Positions 34,142-45,644 of a stretch of DNA of 64,000 bases are shown here, in pieces. The stretch is from Agriotes lineatus. Taxonomy: Eukaryota; Arthropoda; Insecta; Coleoptera; Elateridae. The translations under genes and the position numbers were made by a program. Location: contig CALNHX010007548.1 of assembly GCA_940337035.1 (NCBI GenBank), forward strand, positions 1-64,000, written 5' to 3'. Each line of letters opens with the position of its first letter. The stretch's first letter is position 1. The notes under the pieces are model-generated. The model was given only the letters and a program-made list of their open reading frames with translations, ran no database searches and was not told the origin of the DNA.

Positions 34142-34954
34142 TTAAAGTGTCGTAAGGGGTTTGGAAATTTGAGAAAATCGGGGAATGAATTTCCTGTAGT
34201 ATCCTACAAGACCTAAAAATGATTTTATGTCCTTAGGTGTTTTTGGACGATTTATTTCTGATATTGCCTTAATTTTCTCTGAATTTGGACAAACACTTTG
34301 GTCGGTGATAATGTGACCTAGATATGCGACTTCTTTGCGCATAAATTCGCATTTATCAGGTTGAAGTTTGAGGTTATGCTCCCTTAACCTTTGAAACACA
34401 TCTTTCAGATTAATATTAAGTCCTTGTAATGAACTTCCGTAAACAACGATGTCGTCTAAATAAACAAAGCTTTTTATTCCCTGTAACCCTGATAATACGT
34501 TATTCATTAATCGTTGAAAAACAGCTAGGGCTGATTTGAGCCCGAAAGGCATGCGTAGAAAGTGAACGTGACCTTGGGGGGTCGTAAAGGCTTGTTTGGC
34601 TTGGTCGTTCGGGTCCATTTTGATTTGGTGGAACCCAGATGCAAAATCTAAGGTGGTAAAATAATTCGCTTGACTTAATCGATCGAGAATGTCTTCGATA
34701 TTTGGCAAAGGATACGCATCTGAAATTGTTATGTCGTTCAGCTTTCTGTAATCGATCACTACACGCCATTTCGTTTGTCCCGAAGCATCAAGTTTTTTAG
34801 GTACAACCCAAACAGGGGATGACCATGGAGAGGTAGAAGGCGTTACAATGCCTTGTTCTAACATTTGGTCAATTTGTTTCTTCACTTCCTGTTCATGAAT
34901 TTTGGGATAACGATATGTTTTTGTAAATATAGCGGTTTGTGTGTTTGTTGGCAT
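34142..34954 (-). pseudogene. Gypsy-1 reverse transcriptase
   Basis: Open for 270 aa. Motifs: SPWSSPVWVVPKK, WRVVIDYRKLN, ASGFHQIKM, LRMPFGLKSALAVFQ and the catalytic YLDDIVVYG, then LGLVGYYRKFIPRFS. In place of the usual 'NAPAxFQ' it reads SALAVFQ. It is separated from protease and RNase H by frame breaks. Confidence 0.88.
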
Positions 34955-35023
34955 GGAATGTTGAATAGAGTTAGTATGTGTTAACTGATCTCCTGGGAGA
35001 TGGAATATATCTTGATATTCATT

Positions 35024-35774
35024 TCAAATGTCTAGAAGACTTCGCTTTTCTTCTAAATTTAAATGTTCTGTTCGTAAATTTTCGTGCAATATCTCAAATC
35101 TATTCAAATAAAAATTGTTAGTTTCGTTAGCTTCTTGTATGAAGCTAATACTAATTTGTTCGAATGGTTCTGCTTCCAAGTAAGGTTGCTTAATGCTAAC
35201 ATTAAAATCTTTCAAGTTCGCAACCGTGCATGCGGCAATATTATTATTATCAATTTTTATTAGTGCATTAGGGATGCGTATATTGTCACCCAAATTAGTT
35301 GCGTCGATAATGCCAATGCCTGAGGGTAAATCGTTAGTTATTTTAATATATCTAATTGACTCGTTACGAGGTGTTAAAGTAATGATTTTCTTTAATGGTT
35401 GCTCAATTACATTGTTATTAAAAGGAACAGAGTGGTTTTGAATCTTGATTATATGGTCCTTGTAGGTTATCTCAACGTTTTGTGATTGGAAAAAGTCGTC
35501 TCCTAGTATGCCAGCATGGGGAGTAGAAATTTTGAATGATTTTATAACGTGCATTTTTGGAGCGATTTCTAGTGATTCGAATTGTAAATGTAGGTCAACA
35601 GAACCTAATGTATTTATTGGAAGATTTGGGTTTATTCCCGTAATAGTTACGATGTCGTTTTTCCTTAACCATGTTTTCGAAGGAGTTAACGAATCGTGTT
35701 TAATGAGTGATATTGTAGCACCAGTGTCAATTAAAAAAGTTAGAGGTTTATGGAATTATTTGAGAGAAAACTGA
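35024..35774 (-). pseudogene. Gypsy-1 aspartic protease
   Basis: Retropepsin with the active-site motif LTFLIDTGATISLIKHDS near 35740 and the distal GILGDDFF near 35500. The frame continues for another 130 aa to 35024. A stop lies just upstream of the active-site strand. It cleaves Gag-Pol in related elements. Confidence 0.8.
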
Positions 35775-35798
35775 TGGTTTGTTGAGAGCTATTTGCAT

Positions 35799-36690
35799 TT
35801 AAACTACTAGTGTGTTGAACGCCTCTTGAATCTGCGTATCCACTGGAAGGGCATTCGTTTCCAGTGACGCGTTCGCGCTTAAATGGTTGATTCTAGGATT
35901 TAAGGTGGGTTGTTGGTTTGGCAAAGCTCTATTCTTTTCGTTATATTGTCTCTTACGACAATCTACTATAGTGTGCCCCTTATTTTTGCAATAATTGCAG
36001 AATTTGTTAAAGTCGTCATTAGCACCGAAAGTTGGCTTAAGGTGATTTTGAGTATGATTTTTAGGTTTTTTTCCTACAATTGTGAATAGAGTGATTCGTT
36101 TGTTTACAATAAGAGCAGAATTGGTTCGAAACTTTGTGTGAAGGTTTCGTATAATTTTGTATTTTTTCCTCTTGTAATGCCATCGAAAAGGCTTCATTAA
36201 GAATGTCCCTAGCTCTTAACATCTGCGAAACTTCGGGACGACAATGTAAAATAAAGCGTCCAAGAGCAGTACGTTGAATCGCTTTCTTGAGACCGCTAAA
36301 TTCAAGTTTGTCTTTGCAATCATTAGTTTCCGCTGTAATGCATTCATTTTTAAGTGTTCCTAGTCTTTTATAAAAATCTGTGATTGATTCGTTGTAATTT
36401 TGTTTAATTGTTTCTAACTCTTCATGAAGTTGAGTTAAATCTTAGACTCTACTATAATAAGCTTTTAATTTTAATTCATTTCATTAACTACATTACTCGA
36501 TAGCTGGGAAGCTACGTATAAAAATAAATGAACCGTTTGGTTTGGTTGTGCCATTTGAAATGCATTGTTACAATTTTGAATAAAGGTGGTTAATTCCTTC
36601 CTATCACCATTAAAAGGTTTAATAAATTTAAATAATAGAGAAAGTGGCAACGAAGCTGATGCAACACTCTCTGATTCATCCTAACTCATG
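35799..36690 (-). pseudogene. Gypsy-1 gag, heavily broken
   Basis: Capsid/nucleocapsid remnant. The zinc knuckle CNYCKNKGHTIVDC lies near 35990. N-terminal similarity to gypsy-2 Gag (LLFKFIKPF..DRKELTTFIQ) can be followed from about 36660 down through many frame changes. Confidence 0.7.
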
Positions 36691-37040
36691 CAAGTTGAGG
36701 GGAAAATAAATCTCGAGCCTCTATGTTCGCCATTGTGGACAAAATGGTAGTTAAGGTATGGGCTAGGAAAAGATAGGAAAATTTGAGAACAGTACTTACT
36801 ATCGAGATGTCCTGGTCTAGGCCTCTGGGGTAAGACTTCGGACGGTTGGCGTTCGCTGGGAACAAGGCTCCTCGGGGAATTGACCAATACATCTGTCGAC
36901 TGGCGAAGAGTGGTTGGCAGGATGTTGAGTTCTTCAGTTAAGTGCAGAAACACAACCACTGTGCTGGACACCGCTTGGGTACCGGAACAGAGCGTTGACC
37001 ACTGGGGTAGACGTTGTCCCTTCGCTTGGAGGCTGATCTG
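36691..37040 (-). other. Gypsy-1 leader
   Basis: Untranslated leader between the primer-binding site and the gag start. The short frames in it have no family match. Confidence 0.6.
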
Positions 37041-37058
37041 TCCCACTTCTGACACCAA
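37041..37058 (-). promoter_or_regulatory. Gypsy-1 primer-binding site
   Basis: In the element's sense the LTR is followed by TTGGTGTCAGAAGTGGGA, the inverse of a tRNA 3' end (…CACTTCTGACACCA); tRNA-Leu is the likely primer from memory of such sites. Gypsy-2 has the same core. Confidence 0.7.
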
Positions 37059-37063
37059 TTTTA

Positions 37064-37388
37064 TGTTGCGTACCAAAATACACAAACTGGTTTTTTTAAA
37101 AGTTTATTCTGACACCAGGGCAGCTCCGTACTCCATTTATTATTGAACACAAGATATAATACAATAATAAAACGGAATTCACTGTTTCAATCGATAACAC
37201 AATGTATTGATTACCCAGCAATGCAACCGATGCTTGATGCTTACTGTATGGCCACGAATCAGGAACTAAGTTCCCACGATTTCGGGGGTTGCTTATATAA
37301 CGGGGGCCAAGATACGGGTGCTTTATCTAACATTAATTATCTTAAGTGACGTATTTATGGGTTTTCCGGTCATAATAGCCGTGCAACA
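37064..37388 (-). repeat. Gypsy-1 5' LTR
   Basis: 325 bp, TGTTGC...GCAACA, nearly identical to the 3' LTR. A TATATAAG box lies at 37292-37299 in the element's sense, about 90 bp into the LTR. Confidence 0.9.
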
Positions 37389-37534
37389 ATTTTAGCATTA
37401 TATTTTTGTTGGCAATTTGTTCTCGTGTAAAATGGTATTTTATATCTATGCGTTTGGTCCGCTTATTATTGGTTGAATTTGTGGCTATAGCAATACACCC
37501 ATTATTATCTTCGTAGATTAAAATTGGGACTGCT
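37389..37534 (-). pseudogene. Copia RNase H, part before the gypsy-1 insert
   Basis: Reads PILIYEDNNGCIAIATN, then KRTKRIDIKYHFTREQIANK and NIMLK, the conserved end of copia Pol (IYEDNQxCI; KHIDxxYHFxRE). It stops at 37389, where gypsy-1 begins, and resumes at 27674. On its other side it abuts the half-LTR of gypsy-2 at 37535. Confidence 0.88.
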
Positions 37535-37566
37535 ATACACTGAATTCTGGAGAGAAATCGTGCTGC

Positions 37567-37573
37567 TTTTATA
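37567..37573 (-). promoter_or_regulatory. TATA box of the gypsy-2 U3 half
   Basis: TATAAAA in the element's sense, about 91 bp from the LTR start once piggyBac-1 is ignored, as in gypsy-1. TCAGT, an initiator-like motif, follows 32 bases downstream (37539-37543). Confidence 0.6.
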
Positions 37574-37612
37574 CAGAAACCCTTATCAAAATAGTCATAA
37601 ATTAGTAGTTAA

Positions 37613-39750
37613 CCCTTTTTTGACTGACTTTAATTTGGTAAAAATTTTTTTTTTCAAAAATATGATTAATATATGTGTCAGTAGAACATATATATGTACA
37701 AAAAAAAATTAAGTTATCCTAGAATTACATAAAAGGGAAGTTTCACAGCAAGACCACTAGGCGATTAGAAATATATTTAGTATAAATTGTTACAATGTAC
37801 TTATATTATATTTTATGGTATTCAATACAACAATTCTTTTGGTCGTTCAAACACAATCCGACGTTACATCTGAAACAGAAAATATACATAAATGAGAGAC
37901 CATAAAATACAGACGGCACAATTTTTACCTTGAACACATCCATCTGGTACGATGAGGCTGGGCCTTAGAACTGCAAAACGCACATCTTCTTGATGAACCA
38001 TGAAGCGGCATATGGGCACAGGAATCAAACCTAATTTCAGGGGCAACTGTAGTTTTGAAATGGGTAACTGATGAAGGACGCCCTTTTTTGGCGGTTGTAC
38101 TGTCGCAGCCAATAAGCCCCAAAATAACAGATAACCTTAAAATCTTTAGTGACATTGACTTAGATTGAGCCCTTTCTTAGAAAATGATGTAAGCTTTTAC
38201 GACAGCCGCATCCAGTAGGTACCAAAATATTCTGTGCCACCATTTCTTCGATTTCCTATCGATTTCGTAAATAGACTTTAACATGTCGAATTTATCTACA
38301 TATCCCATATGTTTATTATATCTTATTACTATTTTTGGGCATGCGACTTCCTGCAATGTACCGTCTTTTTGTTTTCAGGTTGTATGAGATTCTTCCGTAG
38401 GATTCATATGGTTACACAAAAAATTTACTCCGTTTCTATCTTTCCATTTCACATAGACAATTCCATCTAAACTGACCCTGAAATCCGATTCTCCTCTTCG
38501 TAAATCTTTGTCTTCTGTTATACCTAGTGGCAAGTCTCTTCGTCCACGTCTTACAGTTCCACATGCATATATCATTTCTGACTGCAACTGTTTCTGCAGA
38601 GAAACAGAGTTAAAGCAATTATCAAAATATATATGGTGCCCTTTTCCAACCAAAACTCTAGTGAGATCTTTGACAACTCTACCTCCTAGATCTTTCTCTG
38701 AAGCATCTCCTATCTTGCCAGTATAGATCTGGAATTGGCACACGTAGCCAGACGAGTCTGCCCTTATCCAAACTTTATAGTCCCTTTTAATTGTCTTTAG
38801 TGGCATGAACTGCTTTAGGGAGCTACTCCCTTTTTTCATTTCTTTCAAGTTTGTTGCAGTAATAGTAGTCCGGTTGCTTTTTTGTACCGCATATAAATTT
38901 GTCTGAAAAACGATATGCTCAATTAAACTTTCTTGAAAAAACTGAAGGAATATATCGGTTGGAGTTTCTATATTATCCGGAATATTGGGGCCATAATCTT
39001 CACCAAATCCTTTTTTATTTTTCAAGCAGTTGTTTGCAGTATAAGTCCATACAATTTTTGTGGCTAATTCACGTCTTCTTATTTCAGAAAGGGGTACTTC
39101 GTCGTCGGTATCCCAGTTTTCTTCATCTTCAAAAGTTATTGACAAATTATCTATATAAAAAATATTGCATTCCTCCTGTTCTTTATTTTCAAATCCATCT
39201 CCTAACTCTGTTAGATTTTCATCTTCGTCGTCATCGTCACCTATGTCGGATTCTGCCTTAGATGGAATATCTTCCACTAAAGTAAACAAGGCATCTGGAG
39301 GCATTTGTTCTAGCTCAGCAATCGAAAACACTGTTTTTATGCCTGAAAATTTCCAAGTTATAGTAACACTGGCTTTGCCTAATGGTTTCATAGTGAAACC
39401 TGAAGGTTTTTGTTGAAATAATAATCAAATAATATTAATTTCTACTTGCAAATTAATAATAAGTACAACTGCACATTGTCCAATAATTTCCTAAAAACTT
39501 ACCACTCATGTTGGAAAAAGACACTAAAAACAAAATAACGCACTCTAAGCGAACTGTACACCACAACCTTACATTTACCACATGAATTATAGAAATGTAT
39601 GCTTCCCGTCGCCGTGGCTTGTGCACACAGTGGTGGGGTTACCGTCCGGGTACGCGCTGACTGTAGTGGTTGCACGTTAAAACCACTAGACAGCTAGAGA
39701 TATATTTTTGTATTATTGGTTTCGCGGTGAAACCACTAGTCAAGAAAGGG
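37613..39750 (-). mobile_element. piggyBac-1, in the gypsy-2 LTR
   Basis: 2138 bp with ends CCCTTTTTTGACTGACT (left) and CCCTTTCTTGACTAGTGG (right, inverse). TTAA at 37609-37612 and 39751-39754 is the piggyBac target. It contains one spliced but damaged transposase gene. Confidence 0.92.
37806..39509 (-). pseudogene. piggyBac-1 transposase with internal deletion
   Basis: Proposed start at 39509 (MSG), intron 39502-39400 (GTAAGT...CCTTCAG), then MKPLGKASVTITWKF. After an acidic N-terminus and GFGEDYGPNI the frame jumps from NLKEMKKG to SSSLKQFMPLKTIKRDYKV, losing the part with the first catalytic Asp; the frame stays open. The second Asp (HIYFDNCFNS) and the third (RYNKHMGYVDKFD) remain. In-frame stops occur at 38375-38377 and near 38168. 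The C-terminal zinc-binding domain spans a 59-bp intron (37928-37870), splicing MCSR to CNVGLCLN and ending CCIEYHKI. Not functional; it could have moved only with help from another copy. Confidence 0.85.
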
Positions 39751-39806
39751 TTAAAGGGTTTTCTATCATAATGACAGGTAGTTTGGAAATATTGGGTGAT
39801 GCAACA

Positions 39807-39821
39807 CCTCCCCCCTAAGAG
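39807..39821 (-). promoter_or_regulatory. Gypsy-2 polypurine tract
   Basis: CTCTTAGGGGGGAGG in the element's sense, ending immediately before TGTTGC of the LTR; it would prime plus-strand synthesis. Confidence 0.75.
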
Positions 39822-39961
39822 AATTTTGTGGTGTATATAAGTACAAAATTTAAAAACGTTAAAATGCAATTATCTTAAGTAGGTTACATATCGATTAAGT
39901 AAGTAGAAAAGGTAAAATGAAAATCTTAGATACCAGACATAATGTGAATAATTAGTTGAAC

Positions 39962-41744
39962 TTATACTTGATTGATTATTTTTTTCTTTTTGGTGCCGAT
40001 CTTTTGGGACCTGGTGGAACTACGAGTAGAGTGCCTCCTCGGAGGTGAGTCTGGAAGGATTGTTACTTCCTCGGGAAGGGTTAATTGTTCCATTTCCGCG
40101 TTGTATGCAACCATGGAGGACGGTTGGATGCTGGTCCTTCTGGGCCTTGTGTGGGACTGGTTATAAATGTTATACATGGAAGACATGCAGTTTTCCAGTT
40201 GATTGAAAGGTCCCTTGGTTCCCTTGTGCAGCATAAGGAGTTCTTAAGTACGGTGGTTATTCCGAACCACTTCAAAAGGTTGTAGAGTAAAACTAGAGTG
40301 ATGAATCCGCCGATAAATGCTAGTAGTGATGTAAACCAATTAGAGTTTTTTATTATGAATGGTTTATTTAGCTGTTCTTGTAGGACTTCGTCAATTTGGC
40401 CCAATTTGTGCTGTACAAATTTTAGTTCGTCCAGATTTAAGTTAGTTATTTTCATTGGTTGTAGTCGAATAGCTTCCAGTGTTATATTTTCTTTTAATCT
40501 CACACAGCAATCATCTTCGGTGATGTCTGTTAGAGGGATCTTATTGGTGATGTTTTCTGAACCTTGGAAGGATAGGGCTTCTGGGACCGTGTGATTGGTG
40601 TAGGCCTTGCAATTTTCGTCCAATTCAAAGAGTCCTATTTTGGAGACTGTCTCTTCGCTGTGTAGAACGTCTCGGCATACAATGTTAAGAATGGTAGATG
40701 TCGAAAGTAAGTAAATCCACTGGTTATGGGAAGTTCTATGCAAGAGTTCCATGTCTGCGTAGATGCTCTTCACATTACATGTTGTAGGGATCGTTGTGGT
40801 TGTTTTGGAAGAAAGTTCGATTTCACATGTGGGTTGACAGATTCTCTTCGTAGTTGATACTTCTTGACAGAGCCAGTTGTTGGGGACATACTCGGCATTC
40901 TTGCAAGCTGTTGAGCAGAGAGTAAACCGTTCTCGTGACGGATATTAGGATGTAAGGTTTGGAAGGTTCGATATATGAATATAAGTGTGGATCATTTGGA
41001 TGAGGAGTGGGAAGCGAATGAATCTTATATGTCATACGAAAGTGAACTAACAAGTGGTATTTTAAATGACACTACAAAAAGGTTTTCGCGTATAAATGAA
41101 TTGACCGTCATAATTTTGTAATAGACGTAAGCGTTTTCTAGTGTAGGTTCCAAAGGTAATTTAAATTGTGTTCCTATTATCATTCATTATTGACGAATTA
41201 ATGTGAGGCTATTTACTTGATTTTTCGTATACATGCTAAGTTCGTCTGTCATTTCTACCAATGATAGTATGTGTGAGGTAATATTAGTTTCGAATTTTAC
41301 TTGCTCTTCAACTTGTGATGTTCTCATTATAAATTTATTGAATTTCTCGATATTACTGTTCTTTTCTAGAGTGTTTTTATTCAGTTCAATGACTGAGTTG
41401 TAAAAGTTGTTGATAGTTGATGAAACGATTCTAATTTGTTGTTGCATCAAAGTGTGTGTTGGTTTTTGTTCCGCTATCAGAGCGTTTATAGAGTCTGAAT
41501 AGAATTTTGCGTCGTCAGCATCAGGGGTGCCAAAAAGCCATTTGAGTGCTTGCCCAATGCTGTCTATAATACCTCGTCTTGTACGAGTTCTTTCACTATG
41601 AGTCAGTGTTGCCAAATCGTCTCTAATGCTATCAATTTTATTCTTAATGTATCGCAACTGGTTAATGCAGTGAAGTTCGATACGAGTGCGTTGTAGAAAG
41701 TGACATAAAGCTAGGGTTTTGAAATAAATTTTGTTGGTTGCCAT
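39962..41744 (-). pseudogene. Gypsy-2 env (envelope glycoprotein), broken
   Basis: Same type as gypsy-1 env. 41744-41187 has the basic cleavage site RTRTRR before GIIDSIGQALKWLFG (fusion-peptide region), then a long helical stretch. 41053-40823 and 40773-40081 hold the ectodomain (two Cys, CRDVLHSEE) and a membrane anchor, LLAFIGGFITLVLLYNLLKW, near the C-terminus. The tail is repeated in a shifted frame (40234-39962). At least three frame breaks; not functional. Confidence 0.8.
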
Positions 41745-41962
41745 TATAAAGTAATACTAAATCGTTTTCCTTGAAATTGTATTGCCGCGAGTGCGTTTTG
41801 TCGTAATTTTGTTTGCTTTTGTGCTTTGACTTGAGTTGATTCTGTTTTGCAACTTCTCTTATTTTTTGGAATTTCAAGTTATTTCTTGTGCTAAATCTGA
41901 GTAATTCGGTTTCTGTATAGGGTTACCCATGTGATTTGGAATTCTTGGAGTTTGACCAAAAA

Positions 41963-42520
41963 CTAGTTCGTAGGGTGTTTTAGAAGTAGATTTTTGTGAG
42001 TATTATACGAATAAATAGCGAACGATAGGTATCGGTCCCAGTCGTTACCGTCTTTCGAGACATAGCATTTTAAATAGTCCTTAAGTGTAAGGTGAGTTCT
42101 TTCGAGAGCTCCATTTGTTTGAGGATGGTATGGAGTCGTTAATTTGTGTTTTATATGTATTAGTTTATTAAGTTCTTTAAAAGTAGCGGGGGTAAATTCC
42201 TTGCCTTGGTCGGACAGAATTGATTCGGGAAAACCGAACTGAGTGCAATATTGCAAGAAGTGCATTGCTACTGAAGCGGCATTATGGCTTGGTAAAGCAA
42301 AAGCCTGAATAAACTTTGTAAGGTCGTCTTGGAGAGTTAGAATGAATCTGTTCCCGTTTTGTGTTTTGGGAAGTGGACCGACAATGTCCATTGCAACTTG
42401 TTCTAAAAATTTTGTTGACGTGGTCGTTATTAACATGGGGCTTTGATTAGGTTTAAAATTAGTTTTAGATTTTCGACAAACATTGCATTTCTTAATGTAA
42501 TTCTGAATATCGTCTTTCAT
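41963..42520 (-). pseudogene. Gypsy-2 integrase
   Basis: The 185-aa piece starts MKDDIQNYIKKCNVCRKSK, with zinc-finger Cys pair, and has the catalytic triad MDIVGPLPK, LSDQGKEFTP and HPQTNGALERTH. It ends in a frame break near 41963; C-terminal sequence continues to 41760 (YNFKENDLVLLYN). The HH part of the zinc finger lies upstream in a shifted frame. Confidence 0.82.
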
Positions 42521-42947
42521 TTTGTCCCAGTAATAATTTGACTTTATTTTGTCGTATGTGCGTTGAAAGCCTTGGTGACCTGCTAAGAAGCAGTCGTGAT
42601 TGTCTTTTAGGATTTTGTCGATGTCTTGTTGATTTTGAACAACAGTGCGTTCGTTATGAAAAATCTTATATGTTTTGTCCGAGAATAAATATTGAAGTAA
42701 ACTATAATTTGTGTCTCTCTTAATTTTTGAATTTTGAATTGTAGGGTCAACAATAGTGAATACCTAGACGTTATTAAAGCCTAAAAGTGACCGTAAATTT
42801 TTCAGTGAATGAAATAAATATGCGTAGTTAGTGGAGTCGATGATGAATTGTTTGATGTAACATAAATAGAGTGATTGTTGGGGTAATAAAAGTTTTACTA
42901 CGTCACTTACGTTGTTTCCTGTAAGTTCGCTGTCTGGAAAATTTTGT

Positions 42948-43658
42948 TTAACGTAGTCTATATGAATATTTGATTTTATTGATGATTGACCTATCAATCT
43001 CGGGTTCTTTAATTTCAAAATTTTGTTGGTGGAATAATTTAAAATCGTCAAAAGTTAGAATGTGGGCAGTAAGATCGCCATTGTCATTGTTTAATTGTAG
43101 GATAGGGGGACTCAGAGCGTCTGCATCGGAATTAACTTTACCTGGTTTGTACTTGATTTCGTAGTCGTATTCTAAAAGTTTTAAACGCCATCGTACAAGT
43201 CTGGATGATGGGACTTTACAATTCATTAGCCATGTCAGAGGCTTATGATCAGTTAATATTATAAATTTTTGCCTAAATAAATATGGCCTGAAGTGTTTGA
43301 CTGAGTCTACTATGGCAAGTAGCTCGAGTTGCGTGGTGGAATAATTCTTTTCCGATTTGTTTAAGGTTCTAGAGTAATAAGCTATAGGTAGGTCTTTACT
43401 AATTTCTCCTTGGGATAATTCAGATCCTATAGCTTCATTTGAAGCGTCTGTGGTTAAAATAAATGTTTCGTTAAAGTTTGGATATTGGAGAATAGGTTCT
43501 GAAGTTAGACATTGTTTAAGTACTTGAAATGATTTTTCGCAGTTTTGCGTCCAAAGAAAAGGTTGATCCTTTTTTAACAAATTAGTTAGGGGTTTCGCGA
43601 TAGCTGAAAATTTTGGAATAAAGCGTCGGTAGTATCCTACTAGTCCTAAAAACGATTT
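42948..43658 (-). pseudogene. Gypsy-2 RT end and RNase H
   Basis: Starts KSFLGLVGYYRRFIPKFS, the RT connection, directly after the MITE insert. The RNase H part has LTTDASNEAIG (catalytic Asp), YSTTQLELLAIV (Glu) and LTDHKPLTWL (Asp), ending YEIKYKPGKVNSDADAL. Catalytic residues are kept; the frame breaks near 42950. Confidence 0.85.
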
Positions 43659-43662
43659 AATG

Positions 43663-44697
43663 AGTGGTATGAATAAAAACGAAGTACATGCTAATACTAG
43701 AATTATTAGCATTTTCTAGAAAGTATATACTCTAAAACTAGGAAGAAACTACATTTCAAAGTAGATACTTTCAATTTTTCCGGAGCCTACTACACTAAGT
43801 AGAAAATTCGTTAAAATACTAAAGTATTTACTACAATTTAAAGTACCGACTTCTTACAGCAGATACTTCGATTTCAAGAAGAAATTTAGTATTTACTTGA
43901 CGTTAGCGAAGTTGGTATAATATCAGCTTCACTGAGATTGCTACGGTAACTTTTGTTTGAAAATGGATGAAATACGCAGGAGAAAAATATATAATGCAAG
44001 ACGACGCTGATGATATTTTATATAATGAAATATTCTGGTAACTTAACATAACGTATAACTAAGTAACAAACGACTTCCGGGATTGGACCGTGTCATGATT
44101 GAGATCGAAGAAACGTTGAGTTCTTCGATCTCAATCATGACACGGTCCAATCCCGGAAGTCGTTTGTTACTTAATGATAATGGCCGTGAAAGCCTCAGAA
44201 ATCATAAGGTATAACTTTTCAATCATTTGTTAAATGCCTTTTTCTTTCAAGCTCAATAGGGAAGACGTATCTTACCTAGCTAATACATTTCTGGCAGAAG
44301 TAAACTAGAGGCTGTGCGCATCGTCACAAAGTCTAATTGTAAGTCTTCATTTTGGGGCTCTTCTTGATGGGGCATTTCTTCATCTGAAGACATTTTACAC
44401 AACCACGAGTACACAGTACACTACCACTCTAATACTTCAAATAAAATAAAACAACAAATCTTATAGACTTGTCGCAACCTGCAAATTCCCGAGCAGAAGT
44501 CAAAGTGAGAAGATGCTACACATTTTAAAGCAAATACTACGGAATAAAAGTAGATACTACAAGGAGTGTAGTAAATACTTCGACGTTAAGCAAATACTAC
44601 CGGAACTGACCAGATGCTTCATGATGGAGCAGATACTTCGAAGTAGATCCTTAAAAGTGTAGCATTAGCATCTACTTCGTTTTTATTCATACCACCA
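43663..44697. repeat. 1.0-kb MITE in the gypsy-2 RT
   Basis: Inverted ends AGTGGTATGAATAAAAACGA (left) and TGGTGGTATGAATAAAAACG (inverse, right). AATG at 43659-43662 and 44698-44701 looks like a 4-bp duplication. Subterminal zones are full of AGTAGATACTTCG-like words in both directions. The centre holds a perfect palindrome. No gene. Confidence 0.88.
44060..44173. repeat. Perfect palindrome, 53-bp arms, 8-bp loop
   Basis: 44060-44112 is the exact inverse of 44121-44173; the loop is ACGTTGAG (44113-44120). No mismatch was found by eye. Confidence 0.92.
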
Positions 44698-44701
44698 AAT
44701 G

Positions 44702-45518
44702 TCTTTGGGTGTCTTAGGATTTTTGATATCAAGGATTGCTTTAATTTTGTCTGGGTTTGGTTGTAACCCTTGATCTGTGATAAGTAGGCAACTTCTTTTC
44801 GTAAGAATTCGCACTTGTCAGGTTGTAATTTAAGATTATGCTCCCGTAGTCGTAGAAAAACATCGCGCAAGTTATTGTTGTGACTTTGGAGTGAACTTCC
44901 ATAAATAACAATATCATCTAAGTAGACGAACGTTTTGATACCGTTTAGGCCTGAAAGGACGTTGTTCATAAGTCGTTGAAAACTGGCTGGCGCGTTTTTT
45001 AAGCCAAAGGGCATACGTAGGTACTTATAGTGCCCATGAGCTGTGGTGAAAGCTGTTTTTTGCCTGTCTTCCGGTTTCATTTGGATTTGGTGAAAACCAG
45101 AAGCGAGATCTAAGTTTGTAAAATATTTGGCCTGGCCTAACTGATCTAGGATTTCTTTTATATTGGGAAGGGGATATGCGTCGCCTACGGTTACCTCATT
45201 TAATTTTCGGTAATCTATGACGATTCGCCATTTTCTTTGTCCCGAAGCATCTAACTTTTTCGGTACAACCCATACAGGGGATGACCAAGGAGAGTGTGAT
45301 GCTTTAATAATTCCCTGTCCTAACATTTGATCCATTTGTTTTTTAACTTCTTTTTCGTGTACTTTAGGGTACCGGTAGTTTCTTGAAGATGCCATAGGGA
45401 TTTGTGATGTAGGTATTTCGTGTTTTGTGGATGTCCTGAATGTTAATTGATCTCCCGGTAGGTGGAAGATATCATGGAATTTTTTAAGTATGTCGAAAAG
45501 ACTTTGATCTTCTTCCAT
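44702..45518 (-). pseudogene. Gypsy-2 reverse transcriptase
   Basis: Motifs: SPWSSPVWVVPKK, WRIVIDYRKLN, LASGFHQIQM, LRMPFGLKNAPASFQ, catalytic YLDDIVIYG, LKLQPDKCEFLRKEV. A frame change occurs near 44775 (AYLSQIKGYNQT), and the frame then enters the MITE at 44697. It resumes at 43658. Confidence 0.87.
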
Positions 45519-45644
45519 ATTTAAATGATCGCGACGAATGTTTCTTTAAGTAATTTTCGTCGATTCGAAATGGGGTCATGGATGTTTGAGATGTTTGTTG
45601 CTACATAGTTGTTTCGGTTTTCGAAACTAAATTTGAATATGCTT

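Larger units (their letters stand above)
27675..37388 (-). mobile_element. Gypsy-1: env-bearing gypsy-type LTR element
   Basis: 9.7-kb minus-strand element with two LTRs, gag, protease, RT, RNase H, integrase and env in the order typical of insect errantivirus-like elements. It sits within the copia RNase H codons. A clear 4-bp duplication is not resolved: the flanks are AAAT on one side and ATAT on the other, in the orientation of the element. Secondary inserts are present in integrase (about 30.57-32.33 kb) and env (28927-29113). Every gene is broken by stops or frameshifts except parts of pol. An old, defective endogenous copy. Confidence 0.88.

Noticed and set aside
27665..37392. Perfect 4-bp duplication for gypsy-1
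   Set aside because: Flanks read ATAT and AAAT in the element's orientation; one base differs and the copia codons only partly account for it, so I do not claim it.
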